NCBI RefSeq assembly: GCF_026151205.1 | Contig: NC_087084.1 | Coordinates: 13,603,453-13,667,452 of the forward strand | DNA: 64,000 bases | Reading direction: 5' to 3' | Origin: Bolinopsis microptera | Taxonomy: Eukaryota; Ctenophora; Tentaculata; Lobata; Bolinopsidae | Part shown: positions 44,023 to 55,269 of the stretch, one piece after another | How positions within the stretch are numbered: position 1 is the first letter of the stretch | Layout of the letters: the number at the start of each line of letters is the position of its first letter | Position numbers and translations under genes: made by a program | Notes under the pieces: model-generated | Databases searched by the model: none | Seen by the model: only the letters and a program-made list of their open reading frames with translations | Told to the model about the DNA's origin: nothing

Positions 44023-46693
44023 TAATCCTGTATCTGGTCAAAACCTGGCACAACTTAGCGAGTTTAGAAGGTTTGAGATGTTATTTGTGCTCCCTAGGGT
44101 CTCAACTTCAAAAAAAATTTGGGTGGATAATTTTTTATGTTTGTTTAAACCCGTGACCACGCCCTTTTTAAAGCGTGGGAAAATTTTCCCAAAATTATTG
44201 AAATTTGCCTATAATATTTGATGGGGGTCTCTAAATGGCTTGATATGATGCCATCAGTATTACTAGAACATAATAAAATAAAATTTGGGTAAATAAAAGT
44301 GTAGTGGCACCCTGACCACGCCCATTTACACAATTTTTGGCGGAAAATTCGAAGTTGTTTACTCTAGCAGCAGGGAGGTGTTTAGTGTGTATTTAAACTG
44401 CTGAATCAAGTTAAATAGGTTATATAAGTAACTTAATTCAATTAATTGGGCATGTTGAGCCATTAGTTCAGCCTTGGGGAACCACGCCCATATTTCATAT
44501 TAGGCGCGTATGTGAGAAATTTTTATCTCAGCTTCTGAAGGCCGTAGAAACTTAACTTTGGGCTTAAAACTACCGCAATATGTAAGTTTATATTGACACT
44601 ATTAAAGTATTAAGGTGCTGAAGCTCTCCAGGACTTACTTTTGGATAAAAATGAGAAAAACTGATATAATTTACTGAAGCGCATTAACCCATATTCACCC
44701 ATGGGCCTTTTAAAAAAAAACTTCCCTAGCAGCTAGGTTAAGTCAAGTAGGCACATCAATGTATAAAGTTTTACTCGACACAGTGTCCTTCGTAAGGTCT
44801 AAAGGTCATTCTGGGCTAGAATAATTTGATTTTGGGTGCCCACTTTTATTAGTAGTCCAACCCTGTCCTAGCTGTGATAAAATTTCTAAACTGCCCTCAG
44901 GCGCAAATATATGATTTTTCTATCCATCTCAGCTCCTGAATATTGTAGGACATTCAAGATAACCACAACAGCAGAAAAGCCATATTTATATACATTATAC
45001 AAGCTATGAAGCAGTACATGGGGTGCATGAAGCAGTATGGGGTGCATAGTTTTTGAGATATTTATTTTTAAAACATGATTTTTAAATAAATCTTGGGCTA
45101 CCGCATTTATCTTGGGCTACCGAATTTATGTACCAGTACTTCAGCTTATCTTAGAAATCACAAACAACCCGCTGGGCAGCTATCTCTAGTTAAGCTCATT
45201 TCAGTACCCGTTGACTATAATATACCCGTTGACTATAATATACATAAAACATTATCGATTTACAATCTACACACTATTTTCAACTCACCCTGTATGCCCA
45301 CTTTTATGTCAGTACAACCTCCTAGCTCTTTCCACCCACCTCAATCTCATTTAGGAAACTCCAGCACTAGCTAACTGCAGCTCTAGCTATCTTCTGATAT
45401 TATCCTTTCCCTCCAATATTAGCTCTTTCTACTGACCTCAATCTCATCAAGTGACAAGTAAATTCCGGTTTTAGCAACCTTCAGTTATCTCTAGGCTCCA
45501 AATCTACCCTGTTGCTGCCCTCTTCGACTAATTGTAGCTTCTAGCCTGCTAGCTATCACCAGTATCCTACAAATCTAAATTTTATAGCAACCTTTTGGAG
45601 GTCTTTCACATATTAAGTAATCATTTTTGGAACATTTTTAAAGAGCTTTAATTGTAGGATGTTGATGCTATTACATGGATAGAGTAAATTGCAACAGTCG
45701 TTGCTGGAAAATGATAAAGTTACTTGAAGAACACAAATGGATGGAGCAGGAAGTTATTGGCAGAAGAACTGGAATAGTAGGCTTCCAGTGGCCGCTGGAT
45801 AGAGCAGAGGGTTAGAAACCGACCGGTCAACGGTTTTGGCCACCGGACGCGGACCGGAAAAGATAGGATACGGTTTGCCGCATTTTGCCGGACCGGAACC
45901 GGGTAATGTCGGCCAATCACTAAGATTCACACTCCCTGGCTCGTAGCCCGTAGGACTAACCCCCTACAACTAGTATACGAGTATAGTGCCTTGGCACAGA
46001 GTGCAAGTGGGTTAGGGTTACTGAAAAGGATATAAGCATCTCAGGCCATCCCAATACCGGAAGAGAACTGGGGGTCACAATGGTGAACAATTGTGAAAAT
46101 GGTGAAATTTTACAATGGAAACAAAATCATTCACTATTTGTCACCATTTTACACGATTTTTCACCAAATTAGAATGAAGTTGAAGTCACTGGAAAGAGCT
46201 AGAATTGGAGGGAAAATTAATATTAGGATAGGGCTGGAGGTAACTATTAGTAGCTTCAGCGGCTGCACGACTTCCAGGCCCCCCTATTATTATGGGTCAG
46301 ATCATATGACGTATAATTAGTGATGTGACGCATAATTAGTGATGTGATCCACCATCTATGATTTACAGAACATGTGATTTGAGTCATTACAACAAGTCAG
46401 TAATGACTTGCTGCTCTTTAATAACTCTTAAGGGATATGCAGGGAGCAGCCTCACCTCACTGTCCACAATGACTGACCCAAAGTAAGTCTTCTCGAAATA
46501 ATTAACTATAGACATTAGCTTAGGCAAGTTTGTCTGTATATAGTACGTTATTTCAGAGAATACTTGCTCGACATCAGATCGGCTCACTCCCGTTGCATTT
46601 CTTTGGCACGTACGTCTGACATCCCTAGATACGAGAACCCCCCTTAGCTTTACCATGAGCTCCCGTCCCTTATGTGATATACGAGTCGAGCGG
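44023..46693 (+). repeat. 2.67-kb dispersed repeat 'Rd', copy A
   Basis: Begins taatcctgtatctgg and ends cgagtcgagcgg. It is nearly identical to copy B (56101-58770); I noticed only a base substitution (near 45020) and small A-run differences. No inverted termini or target duplications found. Contains a minus-strand frame (46656-46387) with weak transposase resemblance and a GC-rich patch (45786-45925). Confidence 0.92.
46387..46656 (-). pseudogene. Possible MULE-type transposase fragment in Rd copy A
   Basis: 89 codons from an ATG. The segment LMSIVNYFEKTYFG resembles the YFE.TYIG motif near the C-terminus of MULE/FLYWCH-associated transposases, followed by a YPLRV stretch where FPI.LW usually occurs. 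No catalytic DDE residues are included. An identical frame exists in copy B. The resemblance is by eye and could be wrong. Confidence 0.3.
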
Positions 46694-46801
46694 TCAAATC
46701 TTAAAGATCATGTTTACTTCTTAATGCACAGCTATGATACATACAGAGTTGACATGTGAACTCTACCCTGTATCTCGCCCATTTCTAGGTCAGTTAAATT
46801 C

Positions 46802-48133
46802 TACCGATGGATCACATCACTAATTATACGTCACTGATTAGTGACATGATCAGATCTCCATGGGACCCTAATAATTGGGGGACCTGGAAGTCGGCCTCCT
46901 GCTTCAGCTGGACTTTGCTAGATGAGGTTGTACTGACATAAAAGTGGGCATATATTATAGTCGACGGGTACTGAAATGAGCTTAACTAGAGATAGCTGCC
47001 CGGCGGGTTGTTTGTGATTTCTAAGATGAGCTGATGAGTGATGGTGCTGGTTCATAAATGCGGTAGTGTTGAACCTTTGTTGTATTTTTAAGCGCAAGAT
47101 ATATTTAAAAATCATGTTTTAAAAATAAATATCTCAAAAACTATGCACTATAGACCCCATACTGCTTCATAGCTTGTATATAAATATCAATATGGCCATT
47201 CTGCTGTTGTGGTTATCTTGAAAGTCCTACAATATTCAGGAGCTGAGATGGATAGAAAAATCTTATATTTGCGCCTGAGGGCAATGTAGAAATTTTACTA
47301 CCTAGGCCAGGGTTGGACTACTGATAAACGTGGGCACCCAAAATCAAATTATTCTAGCCCAGAATGACCTTTAGACCTTACGAATTTTACTCGACCGTGT
47401 CGAGTAAAACTTTATACATTGATGTGCCTACTTGACTTAACCTAGCTGCTAGGGAAGTTTTTTGTTTGTTAATGCGCTTCAGTAAATTATATCAGTTTTT
47501 CTCATTTTTATCCAAAAGTAAGTCCTGGAGAGCTTCAGCACCTTAATAGTGTCAATATAAACTTACATATTGCGGTAATTTTAAACCCAAAGTTAAGTTT
47601 CTACGGCCTTCAGAAGCTGAGATAAAAATTTCTCACATACGCGCCTAATATGAAATATGGGCGTGGTTCCCCAAGGCTGAACTAATGGCTCAACATGCCC
47701 AATTAATTGAATTAAGTTACTTATATAACCTATTTAACTTGATTCAGCAGTTTAAATACACACTAAACACCTCCCTGCTGCTAGAGTAAACAACTTCGAA
47801 TTTTCCGAATTTTCCGCCAAAAATTGTGTAAATGGGCGTGGTCAGGGTGCCACTACACTTTTATTTACCCAAAATTTATTTCATTATGTTCTAGTAATAC
47901 TGATGGCATCATATCAAGCCATTTAGAGACCCCCATCAAATATTATAGGCAAATTTCAATAATTTTGGGAAAATTTTCCCACGCTTTAAAAAGGGCGTGG
48001 TCACGGGTTTAAACAAACATAAAAAATTATCCACCCAAATTTTTTTTGAAGTAGAGACCCTAGGGAGCACAAATAACATCTCAAACCTTCTAAACTCGCT
48101 AAGTTGTGCCAGGTTTTGACCAGATACTTTATT
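46802..48133 (-). repeat. Dispersed repeat 'Rd', copy A' (inverted, internally deleted)
   Basis: Runs in reverse from gtatctggtcaaaacctgg at 48133 to the gacgtataattagtgatg end near 46802. It lacks a ~1.1-kb internal part and is clearly more diverged than A versus B. With copy A it forms a long inverted pair separated by ~110 bp. Confidence 0.85.
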
Positions 48134-48327
48134 ATAAACCTCATCTGACAAATATCGCGAAAACTTAAAGTTTTCTGTGCTTTAACGGCCAGAATGAATG
48201 ACTGAATCAAACAAAAAATTGTATCACAACGGGACAATTCCCCATCTTCAAGCAAACACTATCGTCCCTAATAAAATAACAACACATGAATTGTAAAAAA
48301 TACACTCTTGTGAAAGCCACACTCATC
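48134..48327. other. 3' flank of LINE ORF1
   Basis: No ORF2 follows ORF1: the inverted Rd copy begins within 190 bp. Confidence 0.5.
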
Positions 48328-49176
48328 TCACTGATTTGTCTTCAGTATGAATTGTCCCTCCTTTGATGTAGTGGTGCTTGTTTGGCTCAGCTTCTTTTTG
48401 ACACGATCCTTCAAAGAGCGGTCTGGACTAATGAAGACTGAGCTGAACTTCTCTGATTGTCGCAGCTTTCGAGCTTGACTGATTATTTGATAGGCTGTAC
48501 TGGAACTAGACAGAGTAACCTTGACTGGCCTAGTAGTTTTCTCCTTCGACTTGCCAACCCTACTGAGCTCCATTGCTGGTTTCAGTCCAATCTCTTCAAA
48601 AATTTCTTCGACAGTTTTGTTCAAGTCTTTACTGGAATCTTCTGACAAACAAAAAATCATAATGTTCTTGCTCCGGTTTTCTGCTTGCACCACAGACTTG
48701 ACGACTTCCTTCAAAGTCTCGGCGGTAACTGAACTTTCAGGTTGACAAACCATGACGTTTTCCTGAACTGTATCGCTGTACGATTTAAACTGACTTTCTA
48801 CCGTGTCTTTGACGACGGTCTGCACTGCCTGCAACTGTTTCTGCAACTGTTTTTCTTTGCAGTCAATTATTGATTCCTGAGCGCTGATGACCAATTTCTG
48901 ATTCTCAATCAACTGATCCTTGATTGAGCTCAATCTGTTTTTCATCTTCTTCAAATTTTCATTTTGAAAGCGAACCAAATGAAACGATTCCGAAAAAAAC
49001 GCTGCAAACTTTTCCTTATCCTCTAGATTCAATGTCCTTTTAGTCAAAAAGTGTTTGCACAATACAGAAGTTATGTGAATTGGTTCTTCACAACCGAACT
49101 GATCCATAACTCTTGTCATCCAATCCTCAGCTTTAAACATAATACTGTCAATCTCCGTGTCGTCCACAGCTGCCAT
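48328..49176 (-). CDS. LINE ORF1 protein, solo intact frame (282 aa)
   Basis: Complete ATG-to-stop frame. Residues ~75-135 form a Lys/Gln-rich coiled coil. ENRSKNIMIFCL (from about residue 167) opens an RRM-like domain that continues through IFEEIGLKPAMELSRVGK and RPVKVTLSSSSTA to FSSVFISPDRSLKDR. This is the ORF1 architecture of CR1/L2-like LINEs, a trimeric RNA-binding chaperone. An ORF1 fragment of the same type is at 9495-9781. No ORF2 is adjacent, so it is either a truncated insertion or the remaining half of a disrupted LINE. Confidence 0.8.
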   Translation of the reverse strand: MAAVDDTEIDSIMFKAEDWMTRVMDQFGCEEPIHITSVLCKHFLTKRTLNLEDKEKFAAFFSESFHLVRFQNENLKKMKNRLSSIKDQLIENQKLVISAQESIIDCKEKQLQKQLQAVQTVVKDTVESQFKSYSDTVQENVMVCQPESSVTAETLKEVVKSVVQAENRSKNIMIFCLSEDSSKDLNKTVEEIFEEIGLKPAMELSRVGKSKEKTTRPVKVTLSSSSTAYQIISQARKLRQSEKFSSVFISPDRSLKDRVKKKLSQTSTTTSKEGQFILKTNQ

Positions 49177-50101
49177 GATGCGAGGCTAAGCCACAAGGTG
49201 AAAGGCACAAAATCTCACCGTTAAACAAGGCGAGATAAGAAAGCAGATAAGATAGCAAATTAATCAAACGTATGCTATTAGTGTAGGGCTGAACTGAAGA
49301 AATTCCGATCATTTTGAGCCAATAAACATTTTTATGATTTTTGGTTACTTGCTAATTAGTAACTATCCAATTATCTAATTGTCTGACATGAACATTTGTC
49401 TTACAAAAGTTTTTCTCGTCGATATGATAATTACCCTCAATTAATTCGTATCCTTCTACGATGTTCAAGCTGAAGATATTTGACAAACAAGAAAGGAGGT
49501 AAAAAGTGGCAAAAGTGGTAAAAAGTGGCCTTAAGACACGTGGACAATTTTGGAAAATTTGGCCACCCGAATGAAACTTAAAATTGAACCTAAAAACTTA
49601 TAAATCCTCTGGAAGGTTCTTCTGTCAGTATATCGATTTTTTCAGACGGATCTGTCTGTACTATAGTACTATCTTTGCACTCTGCACTGCAAATGTCCAT
49701 ATCACGCAAAATATTGACCTTATTAGGTAATCGTGACGTCACGTTATCCATGACAGTTGGCACGAGTACTGAATAGACTGTGCCTGCAGTCACGTCAGGC
49801 ACGGATTATCAGCTAGGTACGGCTTTTGAAAAGCCGAGTGCCTGAGGAGTTGTCACGTATCCTTGGCACGCCCTATAAACACACTACGTACATAATATGG
49901 TCATTACATCTGACCGCACCATGACAACAGTCATGGTGACAACAGTCATGGTGACAACAGTCATGGTGACAACAGTCATAGTATGGTCGGGCCCTTAAAT
50001 TCTGAGAATAAACTATGGGCGAAATTCATACAATTCCTTTACAATTTTGCTAGAACACCTCTTCTTTAAATTCATGATATTCATTAATCGTTGCTCAGTA
50101 G
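49177..50101. other. Intronic-type spacer with a 15-bp minisatellite
   Basis: At 49920-49984 there are four units of gtcatggtgacaaca. No coding exon recognised; the minus-strand frame 49802-49590 shows no family signature. Confidence 0.45.
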
Positions 50102-50563
50102 TCATGAATTAAACATACAATTAACAGGTTGGTTACCAGTCGAACGTAACGTGAAAATAGAGTGGGATTTTGAGTCGACACCTTTAGAAATTAAAACTAA
50201 TAGTGTGCTGGGGAGAGACGATAGGGTGTCAGTGTGGTTCTTCTCTGCTGAGGGAGAGGATGCAGGAGGAGTCCAGCTCTGGTTCACCTCTACTCCACAA
50301 CACTTCCTCGGCTACTGCAGCCAATCCTTGACTAACTTCCCTGTTAAACCCCCCTCTACTGCTGACAAGGTGTGGCGTTTCACTCTAACCAGGACTGCAG
50401 GTGTTAGACTAGTGATACACTGTAACGAGGTAGAGGTGCTCAACAAACTGCTCTCTCAATCAACTTGTACTGACAGTAGGTGGAGCACGTACTGGAACAG
50501 GGACGTGACAAAGATAGAGTTCTCCGGCGACACAGCATCTGATTACTACGGAACACAACCAGG
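50102..50563 (+). CDS. Receptor-like gene, exon with N-terminal globular extracellular domain
   Basis: About 154 residues open between an acceptor (AG at 50097-50098 or 50100-50101) and donor CAG|GTGACT. The sequence (VWFFSAEGEDAGG, then WFTSTPQHF, then DKVWRFTLTRT and a Cys/Trp-rich STCTDSRWSTYW) resembles a domain I associate with invertebrate secreted or membrane proteins that precede GCC2/GCC3 or sushi modules. I do not know an established name. It is probably extracellular, with three or four Cys. The exon ends in phase 1 and joins the next Cys-module exon in frame. Confidence 0.75.
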
Positions 50564-50759
50564 TGACTAATAACAACACGCTTTGTTTTAACAAAGTAAC
50601 AATAACTTTAATTTACAAATAAGCCAACTTGCTGATTCTCTCGTAAGCTCGTGATTACGCGTTTCTGTCTAAATTTCAAGTATATTATTTAGTTATTTAA
50701 CATAAACGCATATATTATAGGATATGGGATATAGGATAGTTAGTACATATTGTTATTTA

Positions 50760-51074
50760 TCTCTACTATAATTCAAAAGATTCTTTCTGTCTATCTGTCT
50801 GTATGTACGACCGCCCACGTGCAAAACAAACGAAAAATATGAACTTGCGTAGTAACCATGGTAACGAAGGTTGTTACACGCACGTGCACGTGCAAAGATT
50901 GTTAAAACGGCATTTTTAATCGTTTTTGTTGATATTACGTTGTGTTTAGTGCGAGCAACATTTTAATTGGCTGTATCTTCGGTTGTGTAGGATATTTTTT
51001 GACGCGATTTAAACTTACTAACAACTTAACAAAAAATACTATTAGCTTCCTCCCTGTGACCATGGGTTTTCTAG
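50760..51074 (+). mobile_element. Helitron-like non-autonomous element, copy 3 (intronic)
   Basis: A|TCTCTACTATAATTC ... ttctCTAG|T, about 315 bp, diverged from copies 1 and 2. It lies in the intron after the globular-domain exon. Confidence 0.6.
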
Positions 51075-51666
51075 TAACTTAATAAAGTGGTTTTATCAAT
51101 TACTGTTCTCCGAATGAAATAAAATCATATTCTTTCAGATTGCAAAATAGCTAACTATAATTTAGAAATATTGCATATTTTGTAGTAGACATCATGGAGA
51201 CAAGCCATTTTCAGCTACTAAGGTTGAAACAATTATCAATTGAAAACTGATGTTTTTACAAAATATCTTGAACATAAACAGTAAAAGGTATTTTACCAAA
51301 CAAAATCAAAACTTTTTTGGTTCAAGATTTATTTTGCAGAGTTTACACAATATGTGCATTGTGCTTCATAATTTGTTGATGAGGCGAATTTTTAGCGTTA
51401 ATCCTAATGACTGATAGCAATTTGAATTAGTATTGGGCTTAGAACCAAGAAGGAAAATTTGTGGTACGAAAATTACAAGAACCGTAAGAGTCTGGGTGGC
51501 AATAATTTCCTCGAAAAACCGTGGAATATGTGGATATCTAATTTTTCACATATTTCTATAAATCTAATGTTATTGTAACACATCTGAACTGTATTTAAAT
51601 AGTTATATAATAAAGATTTTCTTATCTTCCACTACGATTTGCCAGTTTTAACGTTATTAATTCCAG
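51075..51666. other. Intron
   Basis: AT-rich; shares attacaagaaccgtaagagtc with the intron at 52440-52660, showing that introns were duplicated with the Cys-module exons. Confidence 0.55.
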
Positions 51667-51762
51667 AGCCGTGTGGGGAAGGAACATATCGGAATGATAC
51701 TATGACAAGCTGTGAGACATGTGACGCTGGATTGACACCAAACTCTGATAAAACAGCCTGTG
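51667..51762 (+). CDS. Receptor-like gene, GCC2/GCC3 Cys-module exon 1
   Basis: A 96-bp exon, acceptor CCAG|AG and donor TGTG|GTAAGA, phase 1-1. Encodes EPCGEGTYRND then C..C with ACG at the end: the ephrin-receptor-like GCC2/GCC3 Cys pattern (C-G-x-G-T-Y...C..C...C). Confidence 0.85.
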
Positions 51763-51936
51763 GTAAGATAACTTTAAAGCTTATTAAATTTAATATTATT
51801 GTTATGTTTTAAATTTGAATTAACTGTGCTATTGTTTCAAATCTTATGTAATTGTAACATATCTGAAGTGTACATACATAATAACGATTTTCTTATCTTC
51901 TACAACGATTTGCCATTTGTAACGTTAAAATTGTAG

Positions 51937-52032
51937 AGCCGTGTGGAGAAAAAACATATCGGAATGATGCTATGACAAGCTGTGAGACATGTGACGCTGG
52001 ATTTACACCAAACTCTAACAAAACAGCCTGTG
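51937..52032 (+). CDS. Receptor-like gene, GCC2/GCC3 Cys-module exon 2
   Basis: 96 bp, same phase and borders. Nearly identical at protein level to exons 51667 and 52669, so recently duplicated. Confidence 0.85.
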
Positions 52033-52188
52033 GTAAGATACCTTTAAAACTTATAAAATTTAATTATAATATTATGTTTTATGTTTTAAATTTGAATTAA
52101 CTGTGCTATAGAAGTATTGGTACTCACAATAACTTCTAAATAAGGTAGTTCAAATGAATTGCTGCTTAAAGATTTCCTAATTCTTCAG

Positions 52189-52332
52189 AGTCATGTCCAG
52201 CTGGAAGCTACAAGAACATTGAGATGAACACATGTGAAGAATGTCCCGATAACACGATCAGTTCAGAAGGAGCAGCCTTGTGTACAGCTTGTGAACTTGG
52301 CCAGGAACGAAACTTAGGGAGAACAAAATGTG
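52189..52332 (+). CDS. Receptor-like gene, longer Cys-module exon
   Basis: 144 bp, phase 1-1. Encodes ESCPAGSYKN then CEECP and CTACELG, a diverged, slightly longer GCC2/GCC3 module with six or seven Cys. Donor G|GTAAGA. Confidence 0.85.
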
Positions 52333-52668
52333 GTAAGAATTGTTAACAAGAACTGAGCTGAGATGATTATATGTATAATATATAGATGGGCAAAGATAGG
52401 CTAAGGGTTAAGACGGGATAAGGATAAGGCGCCAGATAGGGCTTAGAATCAAGAAAGCAAATTTGTGGTACGAAAAGACAAGAACCGTAAGAGTCTGGGT
52501 GGTAATAATTCTATCAAAAAACCGTGGTTGTGTGGATATTTAATTTGTCACCTATTGTTTTAAATCTTATGTAATTGTAACACATCTAATTTGTACTTAA
52601 ATACTTATATAATAACGATTTTCTTATCTTCCACTACGATTTGCCAGTTGTAACGTTATTAATTCCAG

Positions 52669-52764
52669 AGCCGTGTGGGGAAGGAACATATCGGAATGAT
52701 GCTATGACAAGCTGTGAGACATGTGACGCTGGATGGAAACCAAACACTAACAAAACTGCCTGTG
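52669..52764 (+). CDS. Receptor-like gene, GCC2/GCC3 Cys-module exon 3
   Basis: 96 bp, phase 1-1, almost identical to the first module exon including flanking intron sequence (cgatttgccagttgtaacg upstream). Part of an exon-plus-intron duplication. Confidence 0.85.
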
Positions 52765-53020
52765 GTAAGATAAATTTAAATCTTATATTATTGTTATGTT
52801 TTAAATTTAATTTAACTGTGCTACAGAATGGTAAATTGTATATAGTATTTGAGACTTGGACCCCCGAGCAAACGATAGTATAGTAATATTTGAGGTTGCT
52901 TGAAAGGGTTCGGGTTGGGACAGGAAAACTAAATCGCGGAACTGCGGAAGAGAACATAAGAAACCGTCAAAATAACCCTTATTAATCAGTTTAACGTTAT
53001 TTAATATGACATATCGACAG

Positions 53021-53215
53021 TGAGCTGTACGGGACTGAAGGCTGAGTGGAGAACTGCGATCAGAACAAAAACACAGTTCCCAGTAGTCCCGGGAACCGTG
53101 GTGGAAGTGAATTGTATTGAATCCAGAGCTCTCAATAAAGGGAGCAGCGAGGTGACCTGCACCTCAGGAACGGAATTTATTTTCGATTTTAATGAACCCG
53201 AGTGTATAAATACAG
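53021..53215 (+). CDS. Receptor-like gene, sushi/CCP-domain exon
   Basis: 195 bp after acceptor CGACAG, donor ACAG|GTATAA, phase 1-1. Encodes a single sushi-like module: VSCTG...VEVNC...GSSEVTCTSG...EPEC, with the four-Cys pattern and the small-residue turn before VTC. Confidence 0.8.
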
Positions 53216-53889
53216 GTATAATTGTAAAAGCGGATATGCTAAATGACCATAGCATCACTACAAAAGGATAACTAAATTCTTCATATAACCAGGGTAGTAT
53301 CAGCATAACGGAAGAAAGGGGGTAAAATAATGTCGTAAGGGGGAGAGTTGGTTAATGGTTATATTACTATAGAAAACTGATTTAATTTAATGTTACAGTT
53401 GATGGGCTATGACAAATAGCTTAGATGATACTGCAATCTAACTTAGATATCCAAATAAGAAAATGTATGTTTGAGTTTTCTGGGTGGAAAAGTATGACAG
53501 CAGAAACCCAGAACCCATAAGTCCCCAGAAAAGTTATCGAGGTAACCTGCTCTTACATCTCAACACAACAGCATTTGACAAAGCAAAATAAAATGTAAAA
53601 TCAATTTAAATTCAAAAATTTAACAAAGAATGCATTTTCATTAAAACATAGTAAAACACTTTGTTGCATAAATACATTAAATTTAAACTAAAACACTTAA
53701 TACAATCGTGAGATGTACGTAGAATCCAGCTCAATGTTACAACATAAACCCTTGATGATATAGTTTAGTAAATATTAGAAACTAACCGCACATCCGGTGA
53801 TTTCCATTTCAAATGACAAAAACCAGAAGATCTTAATAAGGTCTAATGATAATATACTTCTATCTCAAGTTATTAATTAACAACCCCAG

Positions 53890-53995
53890 GAACAATGACG
53901 ACGATGTATAAAGTCTATACGAATGTCGACAGAATAGAGATGAACAGGAAGAAACTGAGAGAATATCAGCTCCAATTAATTTATGAGAATTCAAG
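53890..53995 (+). CDS. Receptor-like gene, candidate downstream exon
   Basis: Acceptor CCCCAG|G and donor TCAAG|GTCAGT. In phase with the sushi exon it encodes a basic/polar ~35-aa segment with no membrane segment. A diverged copy at 55491-55580 has matching borders. Real but unverified. Confidence 0.5.
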
Positions 53996-54227
53996 GTCAG
54001 TAAGAAAAATGTCCACTTAAAGTGTTTGTTTTTTTTCATCATATACTGCAACACTCCTATTGTGTTGAATTCCCAAAATTCAATTGCTGTTTAATATTAT
54101 CTAAATTAATTTCAATTTAATTGTGACCAACATTTTACATTTTGAACATGAACTGTGCTGATCACCATAAATTACATGTACAATACCAGAAATAATGTGT
54201 CACTTGGCAATAAAATCACCATTTCAG

Positions 54228-54309
54228 AATACGGATTACAGAAACGAGCTTCATGGCATTGATAAGTGATGAATACCCTGAAAAAAGACACATAACTCCA
54301 TCACTGTGA
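54228..54309 (+). CDS. Receptor-like gene, candidate terminal exon
   Basis: After acceptor TTTCAG, and in the phase left by the exon at 53890, it reads RIRITETSFMALISDEYPE and stops at 54307-54309. The duplicate at 55804 preserves ITETNFMALISDEYPEK in one frame, which supports coding. Whether this is the true end is uncertain; another exon-like piece starts after TTTCAG at 54479. Confidence 0.4.
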
Positions 54310-54663
54310 GACACATTTGTGTTTTTAAACATTCATAAACATTATTCAATGTTAAATACATATTATTTGTAAATATGTATTTAACATTAAATTAAATTCA
54401 AAATCTATTCAAAGATTTAACAAAGGTTTGATGTATTGCTATTATATCATATTATAACAATTTATTTCAGACCCTTACTCAGTAGGAACAAACCTTTCAA
54501 CTGCAAAGATGTGAATCCTTTGTTGACCATGTTATGAGCTGTGAGCAGTAAGTACAAAAAGCGGAGGATTACTCTATTCGTCGAAATCTTTCAAAAAACT
54601 GCTCAATCAACATCCAAAAAATTTTAACAATATTAAGTTATTAGGCTCATATTAATACTTCTC

Positions 54664-55032
54664 TATGGCGGCCGAGATGACTCACCAAAATTTTCACTGA
54701 AAATTTTGAATTAAAAAATTAATTATACAATTAATCGCAAAATAAAAACGATTTTGAATTTGATTTGTAAAATGATTTTAAAATTTAAATAAAAAACGAT
54801 TTTCATATTGAAGTTGAAAACGATTCTCATTTTTAAAACGATTTTGAGTTTGATTTTGAAAACGATATTGATTTTGATTTTGAGTTTGAAAACGATATTG
54901 GTTTTGATTTTAAAAAAGATATTGATTTTGATTTTAAAAACGATATTGATTTTGATTTTAAAAACGATATTAATTAATTTTTTAATTCAAAATTTTCAGT
55001 GAAAATTTTGGTGAGCCATCTCGGCCGCCATA
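54664..55032. mobile_element. MITE with ~60-bp inverted termini (369 bp)
   Basis: Termini TATGGCGGCCGAGATG and its inverse extend about 60 bp with one mismatch. Flanked by cttctc at 54658-54663 and 55033-55038 (6 bp). The interior is a (ttgattttgaaaacgata)-like tandem repeat. It lies between the two exon-containing duplicates. Superfamily not assigned. Confidence 0.8.
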
Positions 55033-55269
55033 CTTCTCATACAAATTTACAACAAAGTCTTCATGTTATGTATCCTGAGTTTGGACAGGATAATATTACC
55101 CGCTTAAAATATTTCCATCGCGATACATAATACTCAATAAATGTAATAGATTCGTAGTTAAGTGTTGTAATTAGTTTTGAACTGCTGAAGTTTATACAGC
55201 CCTAATATATAACAACCTTAGAAAAGCAAACTTATTTGCCTTCGTTTTTAAACCTACTTTCAGCGTTTA

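Larger units (their letters stand above)
53660..54545 (+). repeat. Segmental duplication unit 1 (exon-containing)
   Basis: Matches 55270-56100 in the same orientation with moderate divergence, including exon-like pieces (53890, 54228, 54480) and the catgaactgtgctgatcacc landmark. The duplicate carries separate indels. Confidence 0.8.

Noticed and set aside
45786-45925. Small hAT insertion inside Rd (cagtggccgc ... cggccaatcact)
   Set aside because: Terminal similarity is weak and no 8-bp duplication flanks it.
45093-46320. Identical short frames in both Rd copies (45093, 46093 and 57170, 58170)
   Set aside because: Kept identical because the whole repeat is recent; no family signature or coding bias seen.
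49590-49802. Minus-strand host exon
   Set aside because: No splice borders or family motifs; composition consistent with chance.
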